Below, one piece after another: positions 54,982-64,000 of a DNA stretch of 64,000 nucleotides. Made by a program: the position numbers and the translations under genes. Source of the DNA: Bacteroides sedimenti (lineage in GTDB: Bacteria; Bacteroidota; Bacteroidia; Bacteroidales; Bacteroidaceae); assembly GCF_040365225.1 (NCBI RefSeq), contig NZ_AP028055.1, positions 1,612,001 through 1,676,000 on the forward strand, in the 5' to 3' direction. The notes beneath the pieces were generated by a model. It saw nothing but the letters and a program-made list of their open reading frames with translations. It was not told where the DNA came from and did not search any database. The number at the start of each line of letters is the position of its first letter. Within the stretch, counting starts at the first letter, position 1.

Positions 54982-55659
54982 ATGTCGACAAGAAATCCCA
55001 GCAACATTAAATTTTCAGAAAACAGTCTGCACTATTTAATAAGAAAGCCCAAAATCAAGACGGATAACCCTCCTCTTATTCTTCTATTGCATGGCGTAGG
55101 TAGTAATGAAAAAGACTTGTTTTCTATTTCAGATCGTTTACCCGATGATTTTCTGGTTGTATCTGCCAGAGCACCTCATAAAATTGATAACGGAAGTTAT
55201 GCCTGGTACCAGGTAAATTTTTCGACTGCGATACCTACTATTAACTATGAACAGACGAAAAAAAGTAAAAGCATTATTCTTCAATTTATCAGTCAGCTAA
55301 AAAATGAGCAACAGTTCGATGAAAAGCGGATTTATCTGTGCGGATTTAGTCAGGGAGCAATTATGTCGTATATCGTCGGACTTACAAGACCAGACATTGT
55401 ACATGGGATTGCAATCATGAGCGGAAGATTATTAGATGAAATAAAGCCCTCTATTTATCCAGATGATATGCTGAAACGATTAAAAGTATTTATTTCTCAT
55501 GGAACCAATGACAGTATCTTAAATATTCAATTTGCAAGGGATAGTTTGTCATATTTAAAAATGCTGGGGATAAATCCAACCTACAAAGAGTATCCGGAAG
55601 ACCATGTAATAAATAGTGAGATGCTAAATGATCTGATTGGCTGGTTAATCAGTAACTAA
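54982..55659 (+). CDS. Phospholipase/carboxylesterase-type alpha/beta hydrolase
   Basis: A 225-residue cytoplasmic esterase of the phospholipase/carboxylesterase family. The oxyanion loop L-L-H-G-V-G-S-N is at about 35-42. The nucleophile is Ser123 in G-F-S-Q-G, with Asp in H-G-T-N-D-S and His in P-E-D-H as the rest of the triad. It has no signal peptide. It is paired with the dioxygenase gene, a pairing that may process an aromatic ester. Confidence 0.88.
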   Translation: MSTRNPSNIKFSENSLHYLIRKPKIKTDNPPLILLLHGVGSNEKDLFSISDRLPDDFLVVSARAPHKIDNGSYAWYQVNFSTAIPTINYEQTKKSKSIILQFISQLKNEQQFDEKRIYLCGFSQGAIMSYIVGLTRPDIVHGIAIMSGRLLDEIKPSIYPDDMLKRLKVFISHGTNDSILNIQFARDSLSYLKMLGINPTYKEYPEDHVINSEMLNDLIGWLISN

Positions 55660-55710
55660 TATGTAATCGGCAATGGCAAACGCCTTCAAATGATTTGCTT
55701 AATATGTAAG

Positions 55711-55809
55711 TTAGCAAGGTGTATTATCAATAAGGAGGTACGCTATTTTCTGCTTTGCACTTTCCATAACCGGGGCTACAACTTTTTCAATCGGAGTGTA
55801 CACATTCAT
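55711..55809 (-). other. Possible short gene fragment in a 277-base gap
   Basis: A 32-residue minus-strand frame reads M-N-V-Y-T-P-I-E-K-V-V-A-P-V-M-E-S-A-K-Q, which looks protein-like rather than random. A stop lies five codons upstream of the ATG. It may be a remnant of a lost gene. The rest of the gap (55660-55936) shows nothing clear. Confidence 0.25.
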
Positions 55810-55936
55810 CTGATGTAAAGCTGATTAACTCTTTGAATCTCCTTACATAATAGAAAAGTTCAATAAGAAAAGTAATTAACTGTTGCATAAAAGAAAATAA
55901 AATCCTACATTCGTAATATAACATTAAACTTGCACA

Positions 55937-57214
55937 ATGGAATTTGCTATAATATTGCTTCTTCTTGTACTTAACGGTTTTTTTTCAATGTACGAAATAG
56001 CCTTGGTATCTTCAAGTAAGGCAAGATTGGAAACACTGGCGAGCAAAGGAAATATATCGGCCAGAAATTTGTTAAAACAGCTGGAAGAGCCCGAAAAATT
56101 TCTTTCTACAATTCAAATAGGAATCACACTTATCGGTATCATATCAGGAGCTTTCGGAGGTGTAGCAGTAGCACATAACATTGTTCCGCTATTCGAAAAG
56201 ATACCCGGAGCTGAAGCTTACGCTCAAGACCTGGCTCTAATTGTTACTGTAGCCATAATTACCTATTTATCACTAGTCATTGGCGAACTGGTTCCAAAAT
56301 CGATCGGGCTTTCGAACCCTGAAAAGATTGCAATTACTCTTTGTCCTTTTATGAGGATCGTGACTAAAATAACCTTTCCATTTGTTTATTTGCTCAGTCT
56401 TTCTACCCGACTATTTAATAAAATACTGGGGATTGAGGGACGAGAACGAATTATTACTCAGGAGGAGCTTAAGGTTATTCTGCATCAAAGTTCAGAACAA
56501 GGAATTATTGACAAGGATGAAACAAACATGTTAAGAGATGTGTTTCGTTTTTCTGATAAACGTGCCAATGAACTGATGACTCATCGCACGGATGCTGTCT
56601 TTCTACACACAAACTATACTCAGAAAGAGGTGCTGGATATTATTGAACAGAAACATTTCAGTAAATATTTGCTCACAGATGAGACTCAGGATGAGGTAAT
56701 TGGAGTGGTATCGGTAAAGAATATTATTTCAATGATTGGAAGTGACAACGCTTTTGACTTGAAAAGCATTGCACAGCCTCCGCTCTTTATCCCTGAAAGT
56801 CTTTATGCTAAGAAAGTGCTGGAACTCTTTAAAAAGAATAAAAACAAGTTTGGAGTGGTAGTCAATGAATATGGAGGAATTGAAGGCATCATTACCTTGC
56901 ATGATTTGACTGAAAGTATTTTTGGAGATATTCAGGAAGAAAATGAAGTGGAAGAAGAACCTATTGTGAAGCGAAAAGATGGTTCATTGCTGGTAGACGC
57001 TTCCATGAATATTGGAGACTTTATGGAAGAGATGGGGATTATGTTTTACGATGACCTGGAAAGTGAAAATTTTAATACCCTTGGTGGACTGGCTATGTTC
57101 TATATTGGAAGAATACCTAAAGCCGGAGATATTTTCAACTATCAAAATCTGCAATTTGAAGTAGTAGACATGGACAACGGACGGGTCGATAAGCTTCTGG
57201 TTGTTATCAAATAA
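55937..57214 (+). CDS. CNNM/HlyC-CorC-type membrane protein with CBS domains
   Basis: A 425-residue membrane protein of the DUF21-CBS-CorC_HlyC family (often called hemolysin family). A DUF21/CNNM transmembrane domain spans about residues 1-185, opening with L-N-G-F-F-S-M-Y-E-I-A-L-V-S-S-S. A CBS pair is at about 205-330 (with M-T-H-R-T-D-A-V-F-L), and the C-terminal CorC_HlyC domain at about 345-425. Relatives are linked to magnesium or cobalt efflux; the hemolysin name does not imply toxicity. Confidence 0.93.
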   Translation: MEFAIILLLLVLNGFFSMYEIALVSSSKARLETLASKGNISARNLLKQLEEPEKFLSTIQIGITLIGIISGAFGGVAVAHNIVPLFEKIPGAEAYAQDLALIVTVAIITYLSLVIGELVPKSIGLSNPEKIAITLCPFMRIVTKITFPFVYLLSLSTRLFNKILGIEGRERIITQEELKVILHQSSEQGIIDKDETNMLRDVFRFSDKRANELMTHRTDAVFLHTNYTQKEVLDIIEQKHFSKYLLTDETQDEVIGVVSVKNIISMIGSDNAFDLKSIAQPPLFIPESLYAKKVLELFKKNKNKFGVVVNEYGGIEGIITLHDLTESIFGDIQEENEVEEEPIVKRKDGSLLVDASMNIGDFMEEMGIMFYDDLESENFNTLGGLAMFYIGRIPKAGDIFNYQNLQFEVVDMDNGRVDKLLVVIK

Positions 57215-57247
57215 AAATCTATTTATTTACTTTAATCAATTATTATC

Positions 57248-57724
57248 ATGAAGAAATTACTTTTTATCTTAGTCCTGGGGGCTATGGTCTCTTGTCAGCA
57301 GAAGGCAAAAAATACAGCGACAGAAGGAGCAGCTAAAGACAGCACAGAAATGGCTCTGAACCCGGCAATGGGGTCATTGATGACCAAAACATTTGAAGGT
57401 GTACTTCCAACACAAGATGGAAACGGACTTCGCTATACTCTGACTGTAAAAATCCAGGAGAAGAGTGATGTCGGAAACTATGAAATGCTTAAAACCTATA
57501 TTAAGGGATATGAAGGCAAAGATCTCACCTATGCTTCCAAAGGAACAGTAAAAGTGATACACGGAACAGAGGCTGACAAAAAAGCAACTGTATGGGAACT
57601 TACTCCAGAGAATAAGAATGAAATATCCTACTATCAGGTAGAGAACGACAAAGTAATCATGCTATCTCAGAAGATGAAAAAGACTGCTGACTGGGAAAAA
57701 TATGTGCTTCAACAAAAAAAGTAA
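57248..57724 (+). CDS. NlpE-like lipoprotein
   Basis: A 158-residue lipoprotein (lipobox V-S-C, Cys16). After a Thr/Glu-rich spacer, residues ~48-150 resemble the NlpE N-terminal domain (F-E-G-V-L-P-T-Q-D-G-N-G-L-R-Y-T-L-T-V, then V-W-E-L-T). NlpE proteins bind metals or sense envelope stress in E. coli; the Bacteroides role is not established. It follows the CNNM-type gene by 33 bases and is likely co-transcribed. Confidence 0.82.
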   Translation: MKKLLFILVLGAMVSCQQKAKNTATEGAAKDSTEMALNPAMGSLMTKTFEGVLPTQDGNGLRYTLTVKIQEKSDVGNYEMLKTYIKGYEGKDLTYASKGTVKVIHGTEADKKATVWELTPENKNEISYYQVENDKVIMLSQKMKKTADWEKYVLQQKK

Positions 57725-57737
57725 CTCTTCATTATAA

Positions 57738-57769
57738 ATGTGCAACTTCTATTTCAAGAAGTTGCACAT
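57738..57769. terminator. Bidirectional hairpin overlapping the stop codon of the minus-strand gene
   Basis: A perfect 13-bp stem (ATGTGCAACTTCT, AGAAGTTGCACAT) with a six-base loop. The TAG stop codon of the minus-strand hydrolase-like gene (57749-57751) sits at the stem-loop junction. It separates two convergent genes. Confidence 0.75.
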
Positions 57770-58963
57770 CATTTCAAATGCTTTTATAAACTCCTCATCC
57801 ACAGCATCTGCAATTGATGCCAATGCCGGAAAAGGATCTTCATGTTTATAGGGAAACGGAAAGTCCAGTATATCTACCTTGATAGGAATATCTCTTTTTA
57901 TTCCCTTCAGCGTGTTAATCACTTCATAAGCCGGAACCACTGAATCTTTCTCGAGTGTAACAGCATAAATGCGATCCTGCATCTCTCTGAACCGTTTTTC
58001 TCTGAAATCGGTAAACGTCTTATAATTCAACATACTGCGGAAATTTATACCTTCCGGATGAGAATCACTGAGATAATGTCGAAGCATTTTATCTCTTTTC
58101 ATATGACTTTCAAGATGTTCAACCACAAAAGAGTAAAGACTGACATTCGCCTCACTATCCAATATAAATTTTGAGACAGGGGAAAGTCTATTAAATACAG
58201 CTCCACCACAGAACATACAGAGTCTGGATTTTGAAAAATAACCATTTGCATCGGTCATCATTAAAATCTGAGCCAGAAAACTGCCAATGGAATATGAGAA
58301 GAAATCAATAGAAGCATCAGGAGCTATATCAGGGTGCTTATCCGCCTTGATGGATTCGACCAATGTTATCACATCATAATAAGTCTGTAAACCCGACCAG
58401 ATAAATCGCTGAGGTTTATTATGAAGACGGGTACTGATAGCTACATTGGAGAGTGTGGAACAAATTACTTCAGGGTGTCTTTTTTTTCGTTGTTGACTGA
58501 TGGCATACATCTGATGTGAGTTACTCCAGCTTAATGGTGCACGATTCATGTGGAATGCTATTGGGAAAAGCAAAACTGCCTTACCTGTTTTGTCGGCCAA
58601 AGTCTTGGCCCAGGTTGCATATTTAGCCCAATGTTTCTCGTTAAACCCATGAAAAAGCAAAATAATCTGTTGAATTCTTCCTTTGTTAGACGGACAAAAC
58701 ATATGGTATCGAAAATGAATATTCTCAGGAATCTCGGCATCACTCATATTAAGCATATCCTGAATAATATCAGGTTCATAGTCCGGATCTTCTGATGAAC
58801 AGTATTCATATTTATCTGGATTATAAAGACCTCCGGGAAGAATATCTCTGAATTTGGAATCAAAATTATAGTTACGAAGAGTGAGATTTTCGTCTATTTG
58901 AATTTCATCATCTTCATAATTCATTAACTCTTTTAGCTTCGCGTGCAGTTCAATGTACTTCAT
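57749..58963 (-). CDS. DUF6051-like alpha/beta-hydrolase-fold protein
   Basis: A 404-residue cytoplasmic protein. I-I-L-L-F-H-G-F-N-E near residue 100 resembles an oxyanion-loop strand, and F-F-S-Y-S-I-G-S-F near 225 fits the nucleophile elbow G-x-S-x-G loosely (S-Y-S-I-G). P-Y-K-H-E-D-P-F near the C-terminus could hold the catalytic His. I believe it matches the Bacteroidetes family DUF6051, from memory. Function is unknown. It converges on the NlpE-like gene. Confidence 0.65.
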   Translation of the reverse strand: MKYIELHAKLKELMNYEDDEIQIDENLTLRNYNFDSKFRDILPGGLYNPDKYEYCSSEDPDYEPDIIQDMLNMSDAEIPENIHFRYHMFCPSNKGRIQQIILLFHGFNEKHWAKYATWAKTLADKTGKAVLLFPIAFHMNRAPLSWSNSHQMYAISQQRKKRHPEVICSTLSNVAISTRLHNKPQRFIWSGLQTYYDVITLVESIKADKHPDIAPDASIDFFSYSIGSFLAQILMMTDANGYFSKSRLCMFCGGAVFNRLSPVSKFILDSEANVSLYSFVVEHLESHMKRDKMLRHYLSDSHPEGINFRSMLNYKTFTDFREKRFREMQDRIYAVTLEKDSVVPAYEVINTLKGIKRDIPIKVDILDFPFPYKHEDPFPALASIADAVDEEFIKAFEMMCNFLK

Positions 58964-59077
58964 GATAAAATTGCATTTGGTTGTACCGCAAATATAGGCA
59001 TTAAATCGTCAAATCAGCCTGAAGTTAAACAAAATTAAACATAGGAAGCCGATTAATTGCCAGTTATTCATTGTTAT

Positions 59078-60622
59078 TCAGAAATTATACCGCAACCCTA
59101 AACGAGTCTCAAAAGCATAATTGAACGAATTTCTATAATAAATATAATTCATATACCGTAAATAATAAAAGAGTGCCATATTTAATGCCAGTTTTGATGA
59201 TAAATTAAATTCTACAGAAGGATTAATCAGAGTAAAATGTGCCTCACCTTTATCACCTTGACTATTTAGGAAATAAGGATCAATAGTTTTATATGTTTCG
59301 ATATTATAGCCTTTGCTTGTAAATATGTGGTAATCATTCAGAATCAGCTCAAAGCTGGCATACCTGCCAAAATCTATGTTTGTTTTGCTCTTTATGCTGT
59401 ATCCGCTTCCTAGATTATAGGTTCGTTGGTCAATGCGATAATAATCAGTGAGACATCCTCCTAATAAAATTGCATTTAAATAACTATGCTGACGGATGGA
59501 TATATTACCTACCGATGGAAACTGATAAAGGGCTCCTATTCCCAATGCCACAGTTTCGGATATTTTATATGGAGCATTTACAGAATTTCGAGTCAGATAT
59601 TTAGAATCATAATAATCATAATGCTGAAAGAGTCCCAGCAATATTTTATGTCCTTCTTTTGGCTCCAACAACTGGCCATACAATTTGGCAGCAAGATTGA
59701 CTGAACCAAAAACCGGTTGACTGCCATCCATATTGAGAACAACATTAAGATTAAAATAATCGTAAGGCTTATTATTCTCTTTCCAGGGGTCTCCATAAAT
59801 CAGATTGAACTCCACATAAGGAAGATAGCTGCTTTTATTAAACCGATGCTCATCGGCAATAAAACGGTAGCCAAGAGTAGCTGAATACTTAACAGGTATT
59901 TTATTGAAATCGTGATATTTGAAATATTTATTTCGAACCTTCCAGGCATCACCGGTTATTACCCAATTGAATCCTCTTACCGGAGAAATCACCATTCCTG
60001 CCAATTCTCTGATAAAGCGTTCAAAACCCCTTTGTGAATCATCAAGTATCACAGAGGAAACTCGATGAGTAATTTCTCCCATAGCAATTCCTCCGACAGT
60101 AGTACTCAAAAGGTCATTTGTGGAAGGTGGTTGATTCTCTCCTATCATTTCCCAAATAAAACTCCCCCCAAAGGAATAAATCGCGGAATTCCAGAAAGAA
60201 ATCCCATTGCTGCGAGCGGTATTAAAATATATTCCTCCACTATAAGGATGAGCAAGCAAATTTGTTGCGAATCCATCATTATCCCAGTAAAAACCGTGGG
60301 ATATGTTCTGACTAATACTTCTGAAAGAGATTTTTGCAAAACCTTCCTTCATTGCAAAATGATTGAACCCCCAAACAGCTATATTCAGTCCTATATTTTG
60401 AGCAATAGCTCTCCAGGGATACTTTTTCATCCGTAAAGAATCATTAAAGGCATACAAAGAATCATCAGCAGAGCGATTTCCTGAAGTTTTTGAGAATCGG
60501 AATGAATCCGATGTCGGAGCGCTCCACCGGGAAAGAGTATCGGGAGACTCTGTTTTGTTTTGCGCATTGAGCAAACCCAAAGAGAGAATCAGCAGAAACA
60601 CCGCCATCAATCTTTTATTCAT
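59078..60622 (-). CDS. DUF3943-family outer-membrane protein, paralogue 1
   Basis: A 514-residue exported protein. I use the ATG at 60622, which opens the signal peptide (ending L-N-A-Q); an ATG at 60646 adds eight residues. The family block S-L-R-M-K-K-Y-P-W-R-A-I-A-Q-N-I-G-L-N follows, then G-D-A-W-K-V-R-N-K-Y-F-K-Y-H-D. The end, R-L-G-L-R-Y-N-F, is a beta-barrel-type C-terminus. It is the most divergent of three tandem paralogues and has an extra ~35 residues near the N-terminus. Function is unknown. Confidence 0.85.
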   Translation of the reverse strand: MNKRLMAVFLLILSLGLLNAQNKTESPDTLSRWSAPTSDSFRFSKTSGNRSADDSLYAFNDSLRMKKYPWRAIAQNIGLNIAVWGFNHFAMKEGFAKISFRSISQNISHGFYWDNDGFATNLLAHPYSGGIYFNTARSNGISFWNSAIYSFGGSFIWEMIGENQPPSTNDLLSTTVGGIAMGEITHRVSSVILDDSQRGFERFIRELAGMVISPVRGFNWVITGDAWKVRNKYFKYHDFNKIPVKYSATLGYRFIADEHRFNKSSYLPYVEFNLIYGDPWKENNKPYDYFNLNVVLNMDGSQPVFGSVNLAAKLYGQLLEPKEGHKILLGLFQHYDYYDSKYLTRNSVNAPYKISETVALGIGALYQFPSVGNISIRQHSYLNAILLGGCLTDYYRIDQRTYNLGSGYSIKSKTNIDFGRYASFELILNDYHIFTSKGYNIETYKTIDPYFLNSQGDKGEAHFTLINPSVEFNLSSKLALNMALFYYLRYMNYIYYRNSFNYAFETRLGLRYNF

Positions 60623-60717
60623 AGATTCTATGAAGATGGGGTACAATATACTATTCTATAGAATTATAACAATCAGCAAAAGAAAAGAGTTTTCACCCGA
60701 TTCAGATTAAGATCCCT

Positions 60718-62169
60718 TTAAAATTTATACTTCAGTCCTAAACGAAATTCGAATGTTCTGGATAAGACATCTTCATGATAGTCATAATGTGCATTTCGTA
60801 TATAATAAAAGGAGCCCAGACTAATTTTCGCACTTGGGCTCACATTCAGTCCCATTATTGCGTTTATGAGTAAAAGCTGGGTATTTCCTTTATCACCTTG
60901 TGTACTCGGATCACTATACACTTCCTCACTCCTATATCCTTTCCAGGTAAATATATGATAATCAAATAGATTTAATTCAAAGCTGCCGTACTTTCCGAAT
61001 TCTATGTAAGTATTGCTCTTTATACTATATCCGCTTCCCATATTATAATTTCGTCCTGTTAATTGGTTCCTATAATAATCGGTTAAACTTCCTCCAAGCA
61101 AAATTGCATTCAGATGCCCTCGATAACGGATGATTACATTTTTAGTAACGGGAAGGAGATAGCACATTCCTACTCCTACTGCAGCCGCCTCGGAAATTTT
61201 AAAAGGAACTACTTTAGAATCCTTGTTTACCAATTCCGAATCGAAATAATCGAAATGATGAAAAAGCCCAACACTCATCTTATGACCGGGCAATGGTTCC
61301 AGATATTTACCAGCCAATTGTGCAATTATATTTACTGAACCAATAAGTGGCTGATTGCCGTCAACATTAATTAATGAAGTGATATTTATATAATCATAAG
61401 GTTTGCTGGTTGAGTTTTTGAAAAGATCTCCATAGATCATATTAAACTCCAGAAAAAGATTGCTATTTTCCCTGAACAGGTGATTGTTATCAGCCATTAA
61501 ACGAACACCAGTTGTCAATGAACAATTTATCGGGAATTTTTCATAATCATGATATTTATAATATTTATGACGCACTTTCCAGGCATCACCGGACAGCAAC
61601 CGGTTAAGTCCTCTTGAAGGAGAAATCACGGTCCCAAGCAGCTCTCGCAAAAAGCGTTCGGCTCCCCGTTTGGAATCATCAAGCAATAAAGAAGAAATGC
61701 GGTAGGTACCCTCTCCCAAAGCAGCTCCACCTATAGTAGTTGATATTAAATCATTAAGTGAAGGAGATTCTCTTTCTGCAAAAAGCTCCCACGACAGACT
61801 ACCTGCAAAAGTATAAGCCAACGAGGTCCAATGAGATAATCCATTGCTTCGGGCTGTGTTATAATAAAAACTACCATGAAAAGGATGGTCAAGCAAATTG
61901 ATTGAGAAAGGATCATTATCCCAAACAAAACCTCTCTTGATATTATCTTTCACACTGTGTATACTGATGTATGAAAATCCAGCTTCCCGTATATAACGGT
62001 CATAAGCCCAGACTGTGGCATTTATTCCTAATGTTTGAATCGCTGCCCGCCATGGATGTTTTTTCATACGCAATGAATCATTATAAGCGAACAAGGAATC
62101 AGCCTGCTGAGCACAGATGTCGCTTATTATCAATAGAAAACAAACAATATAGGCAAAAACTCGCTTCAT
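60718..62169 (-). CDS. DUF3943-family outer-membrane protein, paralogue 2
   Basis: A 483-residue exported protein (signal peptide to about residue 20, I-C-A-Q). It shares long blocks with the next paralogue, such as L-L-G-T-V-I-S-P-S-R-G and A-W-K-V-R-H-K-Y-Y, and ends F-R-L-G-L-K-Y-K-F. The near-identity of much of the chain indicates a recent duplication. It is 71 bases from paralogue 1 in the same direction. A porin-like or surface barrel role is inferred. Confidence 0.86.
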   Translation of the reverse strand: MKRVFAYIVCFLLIISDICAQQADSLFAYNDSLRMKKHPWRAAIQTLGINATVWAYDRYIREAGFSYISIHSVKDNIKRGFVWDNDPFSINLLDHPFHGSFYYNTARSNGLSHWTSLAYTFAGSLSWELFAERESPSLNDLISTTIGGAALGEGTYRISSLLLDDSKRGAERFLRELLGTVISPSRGLNRLLSGDAWKVRHKYYKYHDYEKFPINCSLTTGVRLMADNNHLFRENSNLFLEFNMIYGDLFKNSTSKPYDYINITSLINVDGNQPLIGSVNIIAQLAGKYLEPLPGHKMSVGLFHHFDYFDSELVNKDSKVVPFKISEAAAVGVGMCYLLPVTKNVIIRYRGHLNAILLGGSLTDYYRNQLTGRNYNMGSGYSIKSNTYIEFGKYGSFELNLFDYHIFTWKGYRSEEVYSDPSTQGDKGNTQLLLINAIMGLNVSPSAKISLGSFYYIRNAHYDYHEDVLSRTFEFRLGLKYKF

Positions 62170-62349
62170 ACTGACTGCTAAAACAAGAAAGCCTCACTCT
62201 CTATTACAATATATGCTCTAATTAGCGTTCAGGAAATCTCATTAGGTTCTGTAAAGGATCCATGATGAGATACGTTTCTTTCAACTCTATAAATATATAA
62301 CAAGTATGAAAAGAGAAGAGTTTTATTATTTTAACTTATTCGGTACTTT

Positions 62350-63810
62350 TCAGAATTTATATTTCAAACCTAACCTGAATTCATAAGTTCTGGATATTAC
62401 ATCATCGTGATAAGCATAATGTGTATTTCGGAAATAATAGTAAGAACCCAGATTAATTTTGGTTTTGGAATTAATATTGATTCCCATTATCGCATTAATG
62501 AGAAATAGCTCGGCATTACCTTTATCACCCTGAGTATTCAGGTACAAATATGGAGATGCCTTAGTCTTTAAATCCTCCGGTTTATAACCTCTCCAGGTAA
62601 ATATCTGATAATCGAACATATTAAGCTCAAAGCTACCATATTTACTAAATTCTATATGGGTATTACTTTTAATACTATATCCGCTACCCAAATTATAATC
62701 GCGTCCTAACCGGTAATAATCAGTGAGGCTTGCCCCCAGCAATACCGCATTAAGGTGTCCACGGTATCGGATAGTAATTTTCTTTGTTGCCGGCAATAGA
62801 TAGGTCATCCCCACTCCTATTGCTGCAGCCTCTGATATCTTGAAAGGAATTTTCTTTGAATCCTTCGTTACCAACCCGGAATCAAAATAATCAAAATGTT
62901 GAAAGAGGCCTATCATCATTTTATGACCGGGCAATGGTTCCGAATATTTTCCGTACAATTTTGCCGCGATATTTACAGAACCAATTACCGGCTGTTTTCC
63001 TCCTACATTGATTAGTGAACTGAAATTAATGTAATCGAAAGGTTTATTGGTTGAATTCTGAAAAGGGTTTCCATAAATCATATTAAACTCCACAAACATG
63101 TTGTTGTTTTCTTTAAAAAGAGACCCGTTATCTGCCATCAGTCTATCACCTACTGTCAGAGAACAATTCACCGGTATCTTTTCATAATCGTGATACAGAT
63201 AGTATTTATGACGTACTTTCCATGCATTGCCAGTGAGCAGCCGGTTAATCCCTCTTGAAGGTGAAATTACAGTTCCCAGTAACTCACGAAAAAACCGATT
63301 AAATCCCCTTTTTGAATCATCCAGCACCAAAGAAGAAATTCGGTAGGTTCCTTCTCCCAAAGCAGCACCACCCAGTGTTGTGGTAATTAAATCATTAATG
63401 GATGGCGGAGTTGTTTCTGCACAAAATTCCCACGAAAGACTACCAGCAAAAGTATAAGATAATGAAGTCCAGTAGGACATTCCGTTACAGCGGGCACTGC
63501 TATATATAAAACTGCCATGAAAAGGATGAAGTAACTGATTAGATGAAAAAAGATCGTTATCCCAGACTAAACCCTTTTTTATATTATCATGGATACTATG
63601 AAAGCTAATCTTCGCAAAATCTGCTTCCCTGATGTAACGGTTGTATGCCCATACAGATGCATTTACACTTAACGCCTGAATTGCAGCACGGAAATAATGT
63701 TTCTTCATTCGAACAGAATCATTACTTACAAACAAAGAATCGGCCTGCTGACCACAAATGTTTTCTGTTGACAGCAAAAGCAAAATAATATATGCCAAAA
63801 TCTTTTTCAT
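62350..63810 (-). CDS. DUF3943-family outer-membrane protein, paralogue 3
   Basis: A 486-residue exported protein (signal peptide ending I-C-G-Q). It is very close in sequence to paralogue 2, including V-R-M-K-K-H-Y-F-R-A-A-I-Q-A-L-S-V-N, L-A-G-S-L-S-W-E-F and the C-terminal R-L-G-L-K-Y-K-F. It is preceded by only nine bases from the stop of another barrel-like gene, so the cluster is probably one transcript from outside the window. Confidence 0.86.
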   Translation of the reverse strand: MKKILAYIILLLLSTENICGQQADSLFVSNDSVRMKKHYFRAAIQALSVNASVWAYNRYIREADFAKISFHSIHDNIKKGLVWDNDLFSSNQLLHPFHGSFIYSSARCNGMSYWTSLSYTFAGSLSWEFCAETTPPSINDLITTTLGGAALGEGTYRISSLVLDDSKRGFNRFFRELLGTVISPSRGINRLLTGNAWKVRHKYYLYHDYEKIPVNCSLTVGDRLMADNGSLFKENNNMFVEFNMIYGNPFQNSTNKPFDYINFSSLINVGGKQPVIGSVNIAAKLYGKYSEPLPGHKMMIGLFQHFDYFDSGLVTKDSKKIPFKISEAAAIGVGMTYLLPATKKITIRYRGHLNAVLLGASLTDYYRLGRDYNLGSGYSIKSNTHIEFSKYGSFELNMFDYQIFTWRGYKPEDLKTKASPYLYLNTQGDKGNAELFLINAIMGININSKTKINLGSYYYFRNTHYAYHDDVISRTYEFRLGLKYKF

Positions 63811-63819
63811 GCTGTCAGT

Positions 63820-64000
63820 TTAAAACAAGACAATTCCACATTCCATTATTGGTCTGTTCTCAAAAACCACTCCGGTTCCATAACGTCTTGTCTGTGCAAA
63901 TCCTCCCGAAGCAAAAATACCTAATTTAGAAATTGGGTGAAGTTCAAGGTTCAGGCGCCCCTGCAAAGAATATAGCCGTTTGGGATAGCCGTTTAAACCA
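63820..64000 (-). CDS. Barrel-like outer-membrane protein, C-terminal fragment
   Basis: The minus-strand frame enters from the right edge and ends at a TAA (63820-63822), giving 59 residues. Alternating polar/hydrophobic strands (L-N-L-E-L-H-P-I-S-K-L-G-I-F-A-S) and a terminal phenylalanine (G-I-V-L-F) suggest the last strands of an outer-membrane barrel. It is not obviously the same family as the DUF3943 genes that follow it. Too little is visible to name it. Confidence 0.55.
   Translation of the reverse strand, partial: GLNGYPKRLYSLQGRLNLELHPISKLGIFASGGFAQTRRYGTGVVFENRPIMECGIVLF

Overview
The window reads as chromosomal DNA of a gut-type Bacteroidales bacterium, most likely Bacteroides. 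The evidence is SusC/SusD pairs with an ECF sigma/FecR cascade, a LuxR-type regulator and a membrane-anchored AraC regulator, lipoproteins with Bacteroidetes-style lipoboxes, TAnnTTTG (-7) promoter boxes without clear Shine-Dalgarno sequences, and Bacteroidetes-specific families such as DUF3943 and the VirE/HU module. No rRNA, tRNA or CRISPR array was seen.

Layout. (1) 1-11.5 kb: two glycan-utilisation loci meet tail to tail. On the plus strand are the end of a SusD-like gene and a GH85-type endo-beta-N-acetylglucosaminidase. On the minus strand is sigma - FecR - SusC - SusD. (2) 11.8-20.6 kb: core genes, namely a response regulator, mnmA, a phosphoesterase lipoprotein, an AraC-type regulator, cysK-metY for sulfur assimilation, and an S41 protease. 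(3) 20.6-23.8 kb: a GC-rich VirE/P4-primase-like gene and an HU-like gene. Between them lie a perfect 24-bp inverted repeat, a 31-bp tandem repeat and four iteron-like repeats spaced 22-23 bp. (4) 24.3-40.3 kb: an AT-rich defence island, all on the minus strand. It holds a TIR - caspase-like protease - ThsB-like TIR operon, a 1124-residue TPR/GreAB-C/PIN protein, and a type I restriction system (hsdM, hsdS, hsdR) interleaved with a PD-(D/E)XK nuclease, a small membrane protein and an Abi_C protein. Decayed integrase, IS256 and IS3 remnants punctuate it. (5) 40.4-64 kb: ordinary genes, including an esterase, a TonB receptor, a TlpA-like protein, a CBM9-like protein, an SLC13 transporter, a macrodomain-like protein, a three-domain membrane fusion, a CDGSH protein, a DODA dioxygenase, a CNNM-type protein, and a cluster of three DUF3943 paralogues with a fourth barrel-like gene running off the edge.

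How it works together. In the sigma/FecR/SusC locus, the STN domain on SusC suggests substrate-induced trans-envelope signalling. The defence island stacks DNA restriction (type I) with probable abortive systems: TIR signalling into a caspase, the PIN/GreAB-C protein, and Abi_C. The TIR-caspase operon resembles the reported TIR-caspase (type IV) Thoeris arrangement. It carries a second, MTH538/ThsB-like TIR protein as a third gene, which makes it the most interesting system here. All functions are inferred from sequence reading alone; no database search was run.
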